A stretch of DNA of 64,000 nt from Streptomyces sp. MUM 203J (GTDB lineage Bacteria; Actinomycetota; Actinomycetes; Streptomycetales; Streptomycetaceae): contig NZ_JADWYO010000002.1 of the NCBI RefSeq assembly GCF_022414595.1, forward strand, positions 62,001 to 126,000, in the 5' to 3' direction. Position numbers and translations under genes: made by a program. The notes beneath the pieces were generated by a model. The model searched no databases. It was not told the DNA's origin and saw only the letters and a list, made by a program, of their open reading frames with translations. Shown here one piece after another: positions 35,923-43,547 of this stretch. Position 1 is the first letter of the stretch. Each line of letters opens with the position of its first letter.

Positions 35923-37374
35923 ATGGACGCCACCACCCCTGGCCTGCTCGCCCCTGACGTTCTTGACCGAGACGACCTTCAGCGAGCTCTTGGTGAACAC
36001 GACTTCGCAGCTGTCTTCTCTCTGATCAAGAAGTGGGGCGGTCTCTCCCAGAACCGAATCGCAGCGGCCTGTCAGCTCACGCCTGGCAAGGTTTCCACGA
36101 TCACGAGCGGTAGCCAGCGAGTCACATCCTTTGACGTGATCTGCCGCATCGCGGACGGCTTACGCATCCCTGGGCAGTTGCTCGGCCTCGCCCCACGCCC
36201 GTGGGAGTGCCAGCAGCAGCCACAGCAGGATCCGCCCGAGGCCTCGGAGGAAAAGCCGTCCGACGAGATTCCGTGGCGGCCTGGTGCCACCGTGGACCTT
36301 GCCGGGCGCCTTACCAGGAGTGATCTTGTGATGGACCGACGCGCGGCCACCCGCGCTTTGACTGGAACTGCGATATCCGGCGCGGCATTTCTGGACTCTC
36401 TGGAAGGCTGGCTCCAGCCCGTTGCGCAGACGCCGAGCGCACGTCGTCGAGGACGCCTCGGGATGCGGGAAGTCGACGAGCTGGAAACCACCGCACGCGC
36501 CTTCCGACGGTGGGATCACCGATACGGCGGAGGGCTGCGGCGTAAGGCCGTCCTCGGACAGCTCAATGAAGTAGCTGTCGCACTCGATGATCACCAGGAC
36601 GCACAGGTCGAACAGCGGCTCTATCGTGTCATGGCCCAGCTCGCAGGAACCGCAGCAACCATGTCCTGGGACTCTGGCCTCCAACGCCATGCACAGGACT
36701 ACTACCGCTTGGCTCTCAGGGCAGCACACGCAGGTAAGGACCAGGCATTCGGGGCCAACGTCCTTGCCGGCATGGCACGACAGATGCTGTACAACAGCCG
36801 CCCGGACGACGCCCTCCAGCTCATCAGCCTCGCCCAGGAAGGCGCTCGCGGCATCGTCGGACCTCGGATGCGGGCGATGCTCCACACCCGGGAAGCATGG
36901 GCCTACGCTGCTCAGGGGCGCGCGGCCGGATTCCAGCGGGCAACCGCCCGCGCGGCCGAAGCGCTTGACGAGACCCGGCCGGACGAGGAAGAGCCCTACT
37001 GGATCACCTACTTCGACGAGGCGGAGCTGGCTGGCGTCACAGGCGGACGCCTCCTCGACCTGGCCCGCAAGGATCCGAAGCAGCACGCAGAGCAGGCCGC
37101 AGCCCAGATCCAGGCAGCGTTGTCTGCTCGTGGCACCGAGGTCAGCCGCTCCCACGCCCTAGACCGGATCGGGCTGGCCGAGTGCTACTTCCTTGTCGGA
37201 GACGTCTCGGGCGCCGTGGGCGAAACCCAGCGAGCCGTTGAGGCGGCACGCCTCACCCAGTCGGACCGCGTCCGTACGCAGCTGGGCCAGCTGTACCCCT
37301 ACACGGTGGGACACAGCGCGTCGCGACCGGTGCGGGAAGCACGAGATAGTATCCGCGACCTGCTGTCGAGCTGA
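35923..37374 (+). CDS. XRE-HTH / TPR-like regulator containing a TTA codon
   Basis: A 483-residue protein. The N-terminus has a helix-turn-helix (GGLSQNRIAAACQLTPGKVS, residues 39-58), then a linker, an RRAATRALTGTA segment near 145, and an all-helical C-terminal half with TPR-like repeats (YYRLALRAAHAGKDQAFGAN, DDALQLISLAQEGARG, QAALSARG). This layout recurs in Streptomyces quorum/peptide-type regulators. Leu80 is encoded by TTA (36160-36162), so translation should need the UUA-reading tRNA. The start at ATG 35923 leaves GGAAG 8 nt upstream; an ATG at 35887 is possible. The SLOG-like gene follows after 10 nt. Confidence 0.8.
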   Translation: MDATTPGLLAPDVLDRDDLQRALGEHDFAAVFSLIKKWGGLSQNRIAAACQLTPGKVSTITSGSQRVTSFDVICRIADGLRIPGQLLGLAPRPWECQQQPQQDPPEASEEKPSDEIPWRPGATVDLAGRLTRSDLVMDRRAATRALTGTAISGAAFLDSLEGWLQPVAQTPSARRRGRLGMREVDELETTARAFRRWDHRYGGGLRRKAVLGQLNEVAVALDDHQDAQVEQRLYRVMAQLAGTAATMSWDSGLQRHAQDYYRLALRAAHAGKDQAFGANVLAGMARQMLYNSRPDDALQLISLAQEGARGIVGPRMRAMLHTREAWAYAAQGRAAGFQRATARAAEALDETRPDEEEPYWITYFDEAELAGVTGGRLLDLARKDPKQHAEQAAAQIQAALSARGTEVSRSHALDRIGLAECYFLVGDVSGAVGETQRAVEAARLTQSDRVRTQLGQLYPYTVGHSASRPVREARDSIRDLLSS

Positions 37375-37384
37375 GGAGACACAC

Positions 37385-37870
37385 ATGGCGACGCTAGCGG
37401 TTACCGGGCACATGGACCTGACGGAGGCAAGTGTCCCACTGGTGCGCACCGCCTTGCGGGAACTCCTTCAGAACCACCTTGACCAACTCGTGGGAGTGTC
37501 GTGCATTGCGGCCGGCTCGGACTCGCTGTTCGCGGAGGAGGTCATCGAGGCGGGCGGTCGCCTGGTCGTGGTGCTCCCGTCCCAGGACTACCGAGCGGCC
37601 AAGGTGAAGCCCGACCACGCGGCCCTCTTCGACCGGCTCGTTGCCGCAGCCGCCGAGGTCCTGGTCATGCCCCACGAGACGGCGAACCGCCAGGCGTATG
37701 AGTCAGCAAATGCCGTACTGCTTGAGCGCGCGGACCGACTGGTTGCGGTATGGAACGGCGAGCCGCCGTCGGGGAAGGGGGGCGGCACTGCGGACGTCGT
37801 TCTCGCAGCCCGTGAGAAGGGCCTTCCAGTGGACGTGGTGTGGCCACGGAGCGCTGCGCGTTGTGGGTGA
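37385..37870 (+). CDS. SLOG-like nucleotide-binding domain protein
   Basis: A 161-residue Rossmann-type protein. VTGHMDLTE opens the fold, GVSCIAAGSDSLFAEEVIEAGG resembles the DprA/LOG phosphate loop region, and ERADRLVAVWNGEPPSGKGGG-TADVV gives the GKGGTAD loop typical of SLOG proteins, which bind nucleotides or nucleotide-derived signals. It is 10 nt after the XRE-TPR gene and surely co-transcribed. A role as partner or effector of that regulator is inference. Confidence 0.7.
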   Translation: MATLAVTGHMDLTEASVPLVRTALRELLQNHLDQLVGVSCIAAGSDSLFAEEVIEAGGRLVVVLPSQDYRAAKVKPDHAALFDRLVAAAAEVLVMPHETANRQAYESANAVLLERADRLVAVWNGEPPSGKGGGTADVVLAAREKGLPVDVVWPRSAARCG

Positions 37871-37890
37871 CTGCTGAACGAGTCGATGAT

Positions 37891-37929
37891 GCCCGCTGTT
37901 CTCGCTCGCGCATGCGGGAAACAGCGGGC
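37891..37929 (+). terminator. Hairpin terminator after the SLOG-like gene
   Basis: GCCCGCTGTT (37891-37900) pairs perfectly with AACAGCGGGC (37920-37929) across a 19-nt loop. Confidence 0.6.
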
Positions 37930-37958
37930 GCCGTCGTGAGCGGTGATGAGGTCGCGTC

Positions 37959-38201
37959 GTGCGGGGTATCCGCCTCGGCCGGTCGTACGACCCGGTCGTG
38001 GCAGTAGAGCTCACGGACGAGCTGATCGAGCTCGAATCCGCCGCCTGGGCGGAGATCCAGGCCGGCGCCCTCACTGTAGAGACGGCCGAGGCAGTCCAGG
38101 CAGCCATCCGCGCGCACGCGGAGGCCACGGGCCAGTCCCGGCTCGACGTGGAGACAGAACTCAAACGGCGCGTACGGCACCCGGAGATCGATGAAGGGTG
38201 A
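37959..38201 (+). CDS. Small helical hypothetical protein
   Basis: An 80-residue acidic, helical protein: VVAVELTDELIELESAAWAEIQAG then TVETAEAVQAAIRAHAEATGQSR and DVETELKRRVRHPE. GTG start at 37959 without a strong ribosome site. Small proteins of this type occur in Streptomyces accessory DNA; function unknown. A hairpin follows 49 nt after the stop. Confidence 0.6.
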   Translation: MRGIRLGRSYDPVVAVELTDELIELESAAWAEIQAGALTVETAEAVQAAIRAHAEATGQSRLDVETELKRRVRHPEIDEG

Positions 38202-38250
38202 GCGGCCCATGACCGTGCAGCCCTTGTGTCGTGCCGAGGCCGACACGACG

Positions 38251-38280
38251 GTGCCCTGCCACGTTGTTCCGGCAGGGCAC
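38251..38280 (+). terminator. Hairpin terminator
   Basis: GTGCCCTGCC (38251-38260) pairs perfectly with GGCAGGGCAC (38271-38280) around a 10-nt loop, downstream of the small gene ending at 38201. Confidence 0.65.
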
Positions 38281-38300
38281 CGTTCCATCCGGGCGGGTGC

Positions 38301-38513
38301 TCAGCCCCGGCCCTGCGGGCGCGGGCCGGTATGCGGAAGAAGCTGCTGGGCCTTTCGTTGGGCACGGAGACCCAGCCGTGTGCAGCCACGGCCACCCCTT
38401 GCCTCGGTCATCCCGGTCGTGGACAGGGCGTCGAGCTTCTTGTCGAGGTTCGCGACTGCCTTCTGTGTCGCGCGGATCCGGGTCGTGTTGTCCTGGATGT
38501 GCGTCCTCCACAT
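38301..38513 (-). CDS. Possible small coiled-coil protein or gene remnant
   Basis: A 70-residue frame with plausible helix: HIQDNTTRIRATQKAVANLD then KKLDALSTTG, followed by a basic tail. Protein-like sequence continues in frame upstream of the ATG (DQKDGVIDSPKDAADHATKK) but I find no start codon with a ribosome site, so the true gene may begin further upstream or be decayed. A strong inverted repeat spans the ATG. Low confidence. Confidence 0.35.
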   Translation of the reverse strand: MWRTHIQDNTTRIRATQKAVANLDKKLDALSTTGMTEARGGRGCTRLGLRAQRKAQQLLPHTGPRPQGRG

Positions 38514-38525
38514 CCAGGACTTTTT
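38490..38525 (+). terminator. T-tailed intrinsic terminator (plus strand)
   Basis: GTCCTGGATGTG (38490-38501) pairs perfectly with CACATCCAGGAC (38509-38520) around a 7-nt loop and is followed by TTTTT, the textbook form that is uncommon in Streptomyces. It overlaps the start of the weak minus-strand frame. Confidence 0.6.
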
Positions 38526-38598
38526 CGTGGCGTGGTCGGCGGCGTCCTTCGGGGAGTCGATGACACCGTCTTTCTGGTCCAGGAGCGCGCGCCGCCGG

Positions 38599-39042
38599 TC
38601 ACCGGGCGCGGTTCCACCAGGGGACGGTGTCCAGGGACAGCACCGCTCTCTCCAGGGTCCGTGCGGCTGGACGGTCGTCAGTGACGGACCAGCAGACGTA
38701 CAGGCCGGCCCGTTCCAGTGCCGTCCTGCCCCAGTCGGTCGCGCGCATCGGGCGGCCTTGTTCCGCTTCCGTGAGGCGGGCACGGAGCCAGTCCGGGTCC
38801 GCCAGGGCGCGGTCGAGGACCGTCTCTCCGAGCCCGGAGGCCAGAGCCTTGCCGCTGGTGTAGCGGCGCAGGCGGCCGCGCAGGCCGTCTCCGCTTCGCT
38901 CTCCCGCCATCCCTGCCTAGACCAGGGGGCCGCTCGGCCCCCGGCGGACGAGGTACACGCCCGGCGACGTCGGTGGCTCGGCGGTCGTCAGCCGTTCCCG
39001 GTCCGACCATGCGGCCAGAGCCGTGTTCCTCGGATCGAGCAC
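38599..39042 (-). pseudogene. GIY-YIG-like nuclease-fold protein broken by an amber codon
   Basis: From GTG 39042 (GGAGG about 6 nt upstream) the frame encodes VLDPRNTALAAWSDRERL and then SPGVYLVRRGPSGPLV, followed by TAG at 38917-38919, then AGMAGERSGDGLRGRLRRY and 90 more residues ending WWNRAR. In intact homologues I expect LVYAGMAGER, so the stop replaces the Tyr of the YIG motif (TAC to TAG). The GVY upstream is the GIY half. The downstream part could restart at ATG 38910 but would lack half of the motif. Confidence 0.7.
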
Positions 39043-39192
39043 GGTCTTCCTCCCTCTGCCGCGCGGTCCGGCGCGGCCGGACTCGAAGCGGTAACGGTGC
39101 GGAAAGATCCTCCCCGAGCACTAGGGTGTTTGCTTTGCTTCCCTATTACTCTTGTCCGGAGTGCCGCGCCCGGCGGCCCATGGAGGAGTGAG

Positions 39193-40071
39193 ATGAGGAG
39201 CAGCAACCCGGTCTTCTCGCGACGGGGATTCAGCCGCGACAACGGCTACGCGGGCTTCAACGCGCAGCAGCAGGCCGGGGGCCCCGCCGCTGGAACGAAC
39301 CCGTACGCGACGAACCCGTACGCCACCAACCCCTACGCCCAGCAGGGAACCGTCCTCGGTGACCCGGGGCAGGCTCCGGCGCGGTCCGGCGCCATGACCA
39401 TCGACGACGTGGTGTCGCGTACCGCCATCACGCTCGGCACGGTCGTCGCCACCGCGGCCCTGGCCTGGTTCCTGCTGCCGGTCGACCCGGCGAACCTGAC
39501 CAAGTCGTACGGCATCGGCATCGGCGCCGCGCTCATCGCGTTCGTGTTCGCGATGATCCAGTCGTTCAAGAGCAAGCCGAGCCCGGCGATCATCCTGGCG
39601 TACGCCGCGTTCGAGGGCGTCTTCCTGGGCGTCATCTCCAGCACCGTCACCACGTACGTGGGTGCCGGCGTGGTGCCGCAGGCGGTGCTGGGCACGATGG
39701 CGGTCTTCGCCGGTGTCCTCATCGCGTACAAGATGCGCTGGATCCGCGTGAACCGCCGCTTCGCCGGCTTCGTGACGGCCGCCGCGATCGGCTTCGTGCT
39801 GCTGATGGCCGTCAACATGCTGTTCGCCGTCTTCGGCGGCGGTGACGGGCTCGGCTTCCGCAGCGGCCCGCTGGGCATCGTGTTCGGCATCATCGGGATC
39901 ATCCTCGGTGCCTGCTTCCTGGCGCTGGACTTCAAGCAGGTCGAGGACGGCCTCACCTACGGCGCGCCGCGCGAGGAGTCGTGGCTGGCCGCGTTCGGTC
40001 TGACGATGACCCTGGTGTGGATCTACCTGGAGTTCCTGCGGCTGATCCAGATCTTCATGGGCGAGGACTGA
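39193..40071 (+). CDS. Bax-inhibitor-1/YccA-family membrane protein
   Basis: A 292-residue protein. The cytosolic N-terminus has a tandem repeat TNPYATNPYATNPYAQQ (about 35-51). Seven hydrophobic helices follow from about 80, with SPAIILAYAAFEGVFLG in the family core and a C-terminal acidic DFKQVEDGLTYGAP loop characteristic of the actinobacterial branch. BI-1-type proteins are thought to act as ion leak channels; the bacterial role is unclear. ATG 39193 has GGAGGAG at about 5 nt. It marks the return to the conserved chromosome after the island. Confidence 0.9.
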   Translation: MRSSNPVFSRRGFSRDNGYAGFNAQQQAGGPAAGTNPYATNPYATNPYAQQGTVLGDPGQAPARSGAMTIDDVVSRTAITLGTVVATAALAWFLLPVDPANLTKSYGIGIGAALIAFVFAMIQSFKSKPSPAIILAYAAFEGVFLGVISSTVTTYVGAGVVPQAVLGTMAVFAGVLIAYKMRWIRVNRRFAGFVTAAAIGFVLLMAVNMLFAVFGGGDGLGFRSGPLGIVFGIIGIILGACFLALDFKQVEDGLTYGAPREESWLAAFGLTMTLVWIYLEFLRLIQIFMGED

Positions 40072-40090
40072 CCGTCCGGTCCTCATGGCG

Positions 40091-40127
40091 GAAGGGCCCG
40101 TCCGGCACTGTGCCGGACGGGCCCTTC
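40091..40127. terminator. Perfect 17-bp bidirectional terminator
   Basis: GAAGGGCCCGTCCGGCA (40091-40107) pairs with TGCCGGACGGGCCCTTC (40111-40127) around a CTG loop, between the convergent BI-1 and DUF4287 genes. Confidence 0.88.
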
Positions 40128-40149
40128 CCGTTGGTCCGTCGTCCCTTCG

Positions 40150-40380
40150 CTAGAGCAGCTTGCGCGCCGCGCGTCGCAGGTCGTACTCGTGGATGATCGC
40201 CTTGGCGTGGCCGTACGCCAGGTCGTGTTCGCTCCGGAGCCAGCTCACCTTCTCCTCGAAGCGGAGGAGGGAAGGGCCTTCCTCGACGGTGCGAAGCCAG
40301 TCGGCCACTTCGCGGCCGGTGCAGTGGGGAATGCGGGAGAGCAGATTTCGGTGGGTCTCTTCGGAGAAGACGTGGGACAT
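40150..40380 (-). CDS. DUF4287 family protein
   Basis: A 76-residue protein: NLLSRIPHCTGREVADWLRTVEE and KVSWLRSEHDLAYGHAKAII, the pattern of DUF4287 (helical, WL-x-E-H-G-L-x-x-G-H-A). A second member is encoded at 60575. Often next to DUF5655-type proteins in other bacteria, but here it is alone. Function unknown. Confidence 0.8.
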   Translation of the reverse strand: MSHVFSEETHRNLLSRIPHCTGREVADWLRTVEEGPSLLRFEEKVSWLRSEHDLAYGHAKAIIHEYDLRRAARKLL

Positions 40381-40479
40381 CGGCGCCTCCGGACGCTGTG
40401 CGCATGTGCTCCTTCACGTCACGGTGCCTGAGTGTTCGCCCGTTGGCAACAGTGCCTTTCCGGCGCGTAGGGTCGCGGC

Positions 40480-40833
40480 GTGCGAGAGACCACGGAACTG
40501 ACCGAGGCGGCGGGACGGTTCGCGGACCGGCTGCGGGCCGCGCCGCAGAGCCGCCTGCTGCGCGGGGCGGCGGCGGAAGGGCTGTCGCTGGCCCGGGAGC
40601 TGGCGCTGCGGGCGCAGCGGCTGGAGGCGCCGGGCGCGGCGCCCCGGACCATGCCGGACGCGGGGCCCTTCGCGGTGGGCGACCAGGTGACGGTCGCCGT
40701 GAACGATTTCGCCGAGGCCTGGCGGGCGGCCCTGGCGGGCGCGGGTCCGGAGGCCGGGCGTGCGGCTCTGCAGGCCGAACTGGCCGGGGCGGTGTCGCTG
40801 GTGCGGGAGGCAGAGGCGCGGGCGGGTCTGTAG
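40480..40833 (+). CDS. Hypothetical Ala-rich helical protein
   Basis: A 117-residue protein starting at GTG 40480, mostly helix: LTEAAGRFADRLRAAPQSRL, LSLARELALRAQRLEAPG and DQVTVAVNDFAEAWRAAL. No signal peptide or membrane segment. Conserved-looking and single-copy in context but not recognised. Confidence 0.65.
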   Translation: MRETTELTEAAGRFADRLRAAPQSRLLRGAAAEGLSLARELALRAQRLEAPGAAPRTMPDAGPFAVGDQVTVAVNDFAEAWRAALAGAGPEAGRAALQAELAGAVSLVREAEARAGL

Positions 40834-40908
40834 GGCCTGCACGGGGGCTCGGGCCCGTACGGAGACGCTCGGGTGAGGTGCTCGGATCGTACGGGGGGCG
40901 ACGCTGCC

Positions 40909-41862
40909 TCAGAGGGACGCGATGACGCGGTCCGCGAGGATGTAGACGTTGTCGTCCGCGCCGGTCGCCGGGCCGCCGCAGGAGAACGTCAGGGCGTACG
41001 CTCCGGAGACGCCCGAGCCGCCCAGCAGGACGGGTGTGGCCCCGGAGTCCAGGGCCGCCGCGAGGCGTTCGGCGGTCTCCTTGTGACCGGGCGTCATGCA
41101 CAGCGTCGTACCGTCCGCGAAGACGTACACGTCGAGTGTGCCGAGCGGTCCGGGGCGTACGTCGGTGAGGGCCGTACGGGCGGAGGCCAGCTCCTCCAGC
41201 CGGGCGACCGTGCGCTCGTGATCGGTGACGACCGGCGTCTGGACCGGTACGAAGTCGGGGTGCGAGGGGTGCCGGCGGCGGGCCGCGGCCAGCTCCGGGG
41301 AGTCCTCCGGGTGGTCCGTGGTCTCGCCCGCCGCGGCAAGCTCCGGTTCCGGCAGGTCGTCGGCGAGGTCCGGCAGCTCGGCCAGGTCCGCGAGCTCCGC
41401 CAGCGGGTCGGTCTCGCTCGCGTAGGGGTCGTCCAGGTCCAGCGCCTCCAGGCCCGCGAAGTCGGCCTGGCGGGGCACGAAGTAGGGGCCCTCGTCCGGG
41501 GCGGCGGACGGGCCGCCCAGCAGGGACGCCGGGGAGTCGGCGGCGTCCCGCGCCTCCTGCGCCGCCCAGAACGCCCGGGCCTCGGCCAGCTCCCGCTCCC
41601 GCTCCTCGGCCAGTGCCTCCGCGACGGCGGTCCGTATGTCCTCCGCCGTGGCGGCGGGCGCGCCGTCGGCGTCGCCGGGGGTGGCGCGGGCGTGCGGGAC
41701 GGACGCCACCGGAGCGTCGGCGGCGGCGGTCCGGGCTGCCGCCAGATCGCGGCGCAGGGCGGCCATCTCCCGCCGTAGTCCGCGGGCCGTGTACAGGGCG
41801 GCGGCGCCCACAGCCGTGGCGGTGGCCGTCGTCAGCAGCAGGGCGAGAGGCATGGTGCTCAC
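40909..41862 (-). CDS. Membrane-anchored hypothetical protein
   Basis: A 317-residue protein with an N-terminal membrane helix (MPLALLLTTATATAVGAAAL, 4-23), a coiled coil (LRREMAALRRDLAAARTAA), a long acidic Ala/Asp/Glu-rich middle (EDIRTAVAEALAEERERELA; LADLAELPDLADDLPEPEL) and a folded C-terminal domain with VYVFADGTTLCMTPGHKETA and YALTFSCGGP. The start is GTG 41862. Not recognised beyond this architecture. Confidence 0.75.
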   Translation of the reverse strand: MSTMPLALLLTTATATAVGAAALYTARGLRREMAALRRDLAAARTAAADAPVASVPHARATPGDADGAPAATAEDIRTAVAEALAEERERELAEARAFWAAQEARDAADSPASLLGGPSAAPDEGPYFVPRQADFAGLEALDLDDPYASETDPLAELADLAELPDLADDLPEPELAAAGETTDHPEDSPELAAARRRHPSHPDFVPVQTPVVTDHERTVARLEELASARTALTDVRPGPLGTLDVYVFADGTTLCMTPGHKETAERLAAALDSGATPVLLGGSGVSGAYALTFSCGGPATGADDNVYILADRVIASL

Positions 41863-42008
41863 TGACTTACTCCCGGTTTCAATCGATCCCCCGCACTTCC
41901 TACATCAGCTTGTCGTGAACGTGGCCCGGCTGTCAGTGCCTTGCGTCACGAATTGTGCAGGTTTCTCCTATCGCCGTTGACCGCTCCCACGGCTGTGACC
42001 TGCATAAA

Positions 42009-42051
42009 CGAATCTCCCCCGGGATGTAGGTCACATCCTGGGGGAGATTCG
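42009..42051. terminator. Strong 19-bp hairpin terminator
   Basis: CGAATCTCCCCCGGGATGT (42009-42027) pairs with ACATCCTGGGGGAGATTCG (42033-42051) with a single G-T pair and a 5-nt loop, about 100 nt after the thiolase stop (minus strand). Confidence 0.82.
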
Positions 42052-42150
42052 GTCACGGCTGGGACGCGGAGCGGTTGGCGCCGCTTCGAGCCGGGCCCGG
42101 CTCAGCCGCTGGTTCCGCTGGTCGCGCCGGGCTTCGCGTCCGCCACGGGC

Positions 42151-43371
42151 TCAGCTCAGCCGCTCGATGACCATCGCCATGCCCTGGCCGCCGCCCACGC
42201 ACATCGTCTCCAGGCCGAACTGCTTGTCGTGGAACTGCAGGCTGTTGATCAGCGTGGTCGTGATCCGCGCGCCGGTCATGCCGAACGGGTGGCCCACCGC
42301 GATGGCGCCGCCGTTGACGTTCAGCTTGTCGAGGTCGATGCCCAGGTCGCGGTACGAGGGGATGACCTGTGCGGCGAACGCCTCGTTGATCTCGACCAGG
42401 TCGATGTCACCGACCGTCAGGCCTGCCCGCTGCAGCGCCTGCTTGGACGCCTCGACCGGGCCGAGGCCCATGATCTCGGGGGACAGCGCGGAGACGCCGG
42501 TGGACACGATCCGGGCCAGCGGGGTCAGGCCCAGCTCCCGCGCCTTGGTGTCGGACATGATGACCAGCGCGGCGGCGCCGTCGTTGAGCGGGCAGCAGTT
42601 GCCCGCCGTCACCCGGCCGTCGGGGCGGAACACCGGCTTCAGGCCCTGGACGCCCTCCATGGTGACGCCTGCGCGCGGACCGTCGTCCTTGCTGACGACC
42701 GTGCCGTCCGGGAGGGTCACCGGGGTGATCTCCCGCTCCCAGAAGCCGTTCTTGACGGCCTGCTCGGCGAGGTTCTGGGACCGTACGCCGAACTCGTCCA
42801 TGTCCTGGCGCGTCACGCCCTTCAGGCGGGCCAGGTTCTCCGCGGTCTGGCCCATCGCGATGTACGCGTCCGGGGCAAGCCCGTCCTCACGCGGGTCCTG
42901 CCAGTCCTCGCCGCCCTGCTCGGCGCGCGCGGCGGTGCGGGCCTCGGCGTCCGCGAACAGCGGGTTGTGGGTGTCGGGCAGGGTGTCGGAGTTTCCCTTG
43001 GTGAAGCGGGACACCGTCTCGACGCCCGCGGAGATGAAGACGTCGCCCTCGCCCGCCTTGATGGCGTGCATCGCCATCCGGGACGTCTGGAGGGAGGAGG
43101 AGCAGTAGCGGGTGATCGTGCAGCCGGGCAGGTGGTCCATGCCCATCTGCACGGCCACGATGCGGCCCAGGTTGTTGCCCTGTTCGCCGCCGGGCAGGCC
43201 GCAGCCGAGCATCAGGTCGTCGATGTCGCGCGGGTCCAGCTCGGGGACCTTGGCGAGGGCCGCCTGGATGATCGTGGCGGTCAGGTCGTCCGGACGCAGG
43301 TCCTTGAGCGAGCCCTTGAAGGCGCGGCCGATGGGGGAACGGGCGGCGGAAACGATCACGGCTTCGGGCAT
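42151..43371 (-). CDS. Acetyl-CoA C-acyltransferase (thiolase)
   Basis: A 406-residue thiolase of the FadA-like group. Nucleophilic Cys in TRYCSSSLQTS (about residues 87-97), EINEAFAAQ, GGAIAVGHPFGMTGAR with the catalytic His, and the second Cys in METMCVGGGQGMA. It exchanges acetyl-CoA with acyl-CoA in fatty-acid degradation or synthesis of acetoacetyl-CoA. I start it at ATG 43371, 7 nt after GGAG; a GTG directly before it is also in frame. A TetR-like palindrome at 43476 lies in its promoter region. Confidence 0.93.
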   Translation of the reverse strand: MPEAVIVSAARSPIGRAFKGSLKDLRPDDLTATIIQAALAKVPELDPRDIDDLMLGCGLPGGEQGNNLGRIVAVQMGMDHLPGCTITRYCSSSLQTSRMAMHAIKAGEGDVFISAGVETVSRFTKGNSDTLPDTHNPLFADAEARTAARAEQGGEDWQDPREDGLAPDAYIAMGQTAENLARLKGVTRQDMDEFGVRSQNLAEQAVKNGFWEREITPVTLPDGTVVSKDDGPRAGVTMEGVQGLKPVFRPDGRVTAGNCCPLNDGAAALVIMSDTKARELGLTPLARIVSTGVSALSPEIMGLGPVEASKQALQRAGLTVGDIDLVEINEAFAAQVIPSYRDLGIDLDKLNVNGGAIAVGHPFGMTGARITTTLINSLQFHDKQFGLETMCVGGGQGMAMVIERLS

Positions 43372-43475
43372 CACGGCGCTCCAGGGATACGGGTGCGGGG
43401 GTGCGGACTCAGGGGGAAGTTACCCCTGCGTAGGGCTTTGGTCACGGGACTGGGGGTGTGACCCCCACCGCATTT

Positions 43476-43491
43476 CTAAGCGTACGCTCAG
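43476..43491. promoter_or_regulatory. Candidate TetR-type operator upstream of the thiolase gene
   Basis: CTAAGCGTACGCTCAG is palindromic at 14 of 16 positions, with the AGCG-TA-CGCT core common to TetR regulators of acyl-CoA metabolism in actinobacteria. It lies 105 nt upstream of the thiolase start. The regulator is not in the window. Confidence 0.4.
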
Positions 43492-43527
43492 TTGGTCGGC
43501 GGGCCCCTGGCGGCGAGCTTCCCGTCG

Positions 43528-43547
43528 ACCGGTGCCGCGGCACCGGT
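43528..43547 (-). terminator. 20-bp perfect palindrome at the SGNH gene end
   Basis: ACCGGTGCCGCGGCACCGGT ends at the last base of the SGNH hydrolase stop codon and forms a loop-less 10-bp stem; probably a terminator, possibly a protein site. Confidence 0.45.

Larger units (their letters stand above)
26916..39120. mobile_element. Accessory island at the tRNA-Leu(UAA) gene, right end approximate
   Basis: Between two stretches of conserved Streptomyces genes lies about 12 kb with different character. It starts with a tyrosine recombinase right behind a tRNA gene (the classic integration arrangement), carries XRE regulators, small accessory DUF genes and a RiPP cluster, shows more A/T-rich patches (29230-29400, 35800-37400), and ends in a broken gene. 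No replication or transfer genes were recognised, so it is a remnant or a satellite-like element. I searched by eye for a direct repeat of the tRNA 3' end near 38200-39190 and found none; only GCCGGACTCGAA (39076-39087) matches, in the wrong orientation. The right boundary before 39193 is inferred from gene content. Confidence 0.65.

Noticed and set aside
39076..39087. GCCGGACTCGAA, the reverse complement of part of the tRNA-Leu T arm, near the right end of the island
   Set aside because: It is in inverted orientation relative to the tRNA. Integrase attachment sites flanking an island must be direct repeats, and a 12-bp match is short.
38191..39192. In-frame upstream extension of the Bax-inhibitor-like gene by about 330 codons
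   Set aside because: Sequence is low in structure and lies over the minus-strand GIY-YIG remnant; ATG 39193 has a strong ribosome site and matches family length.
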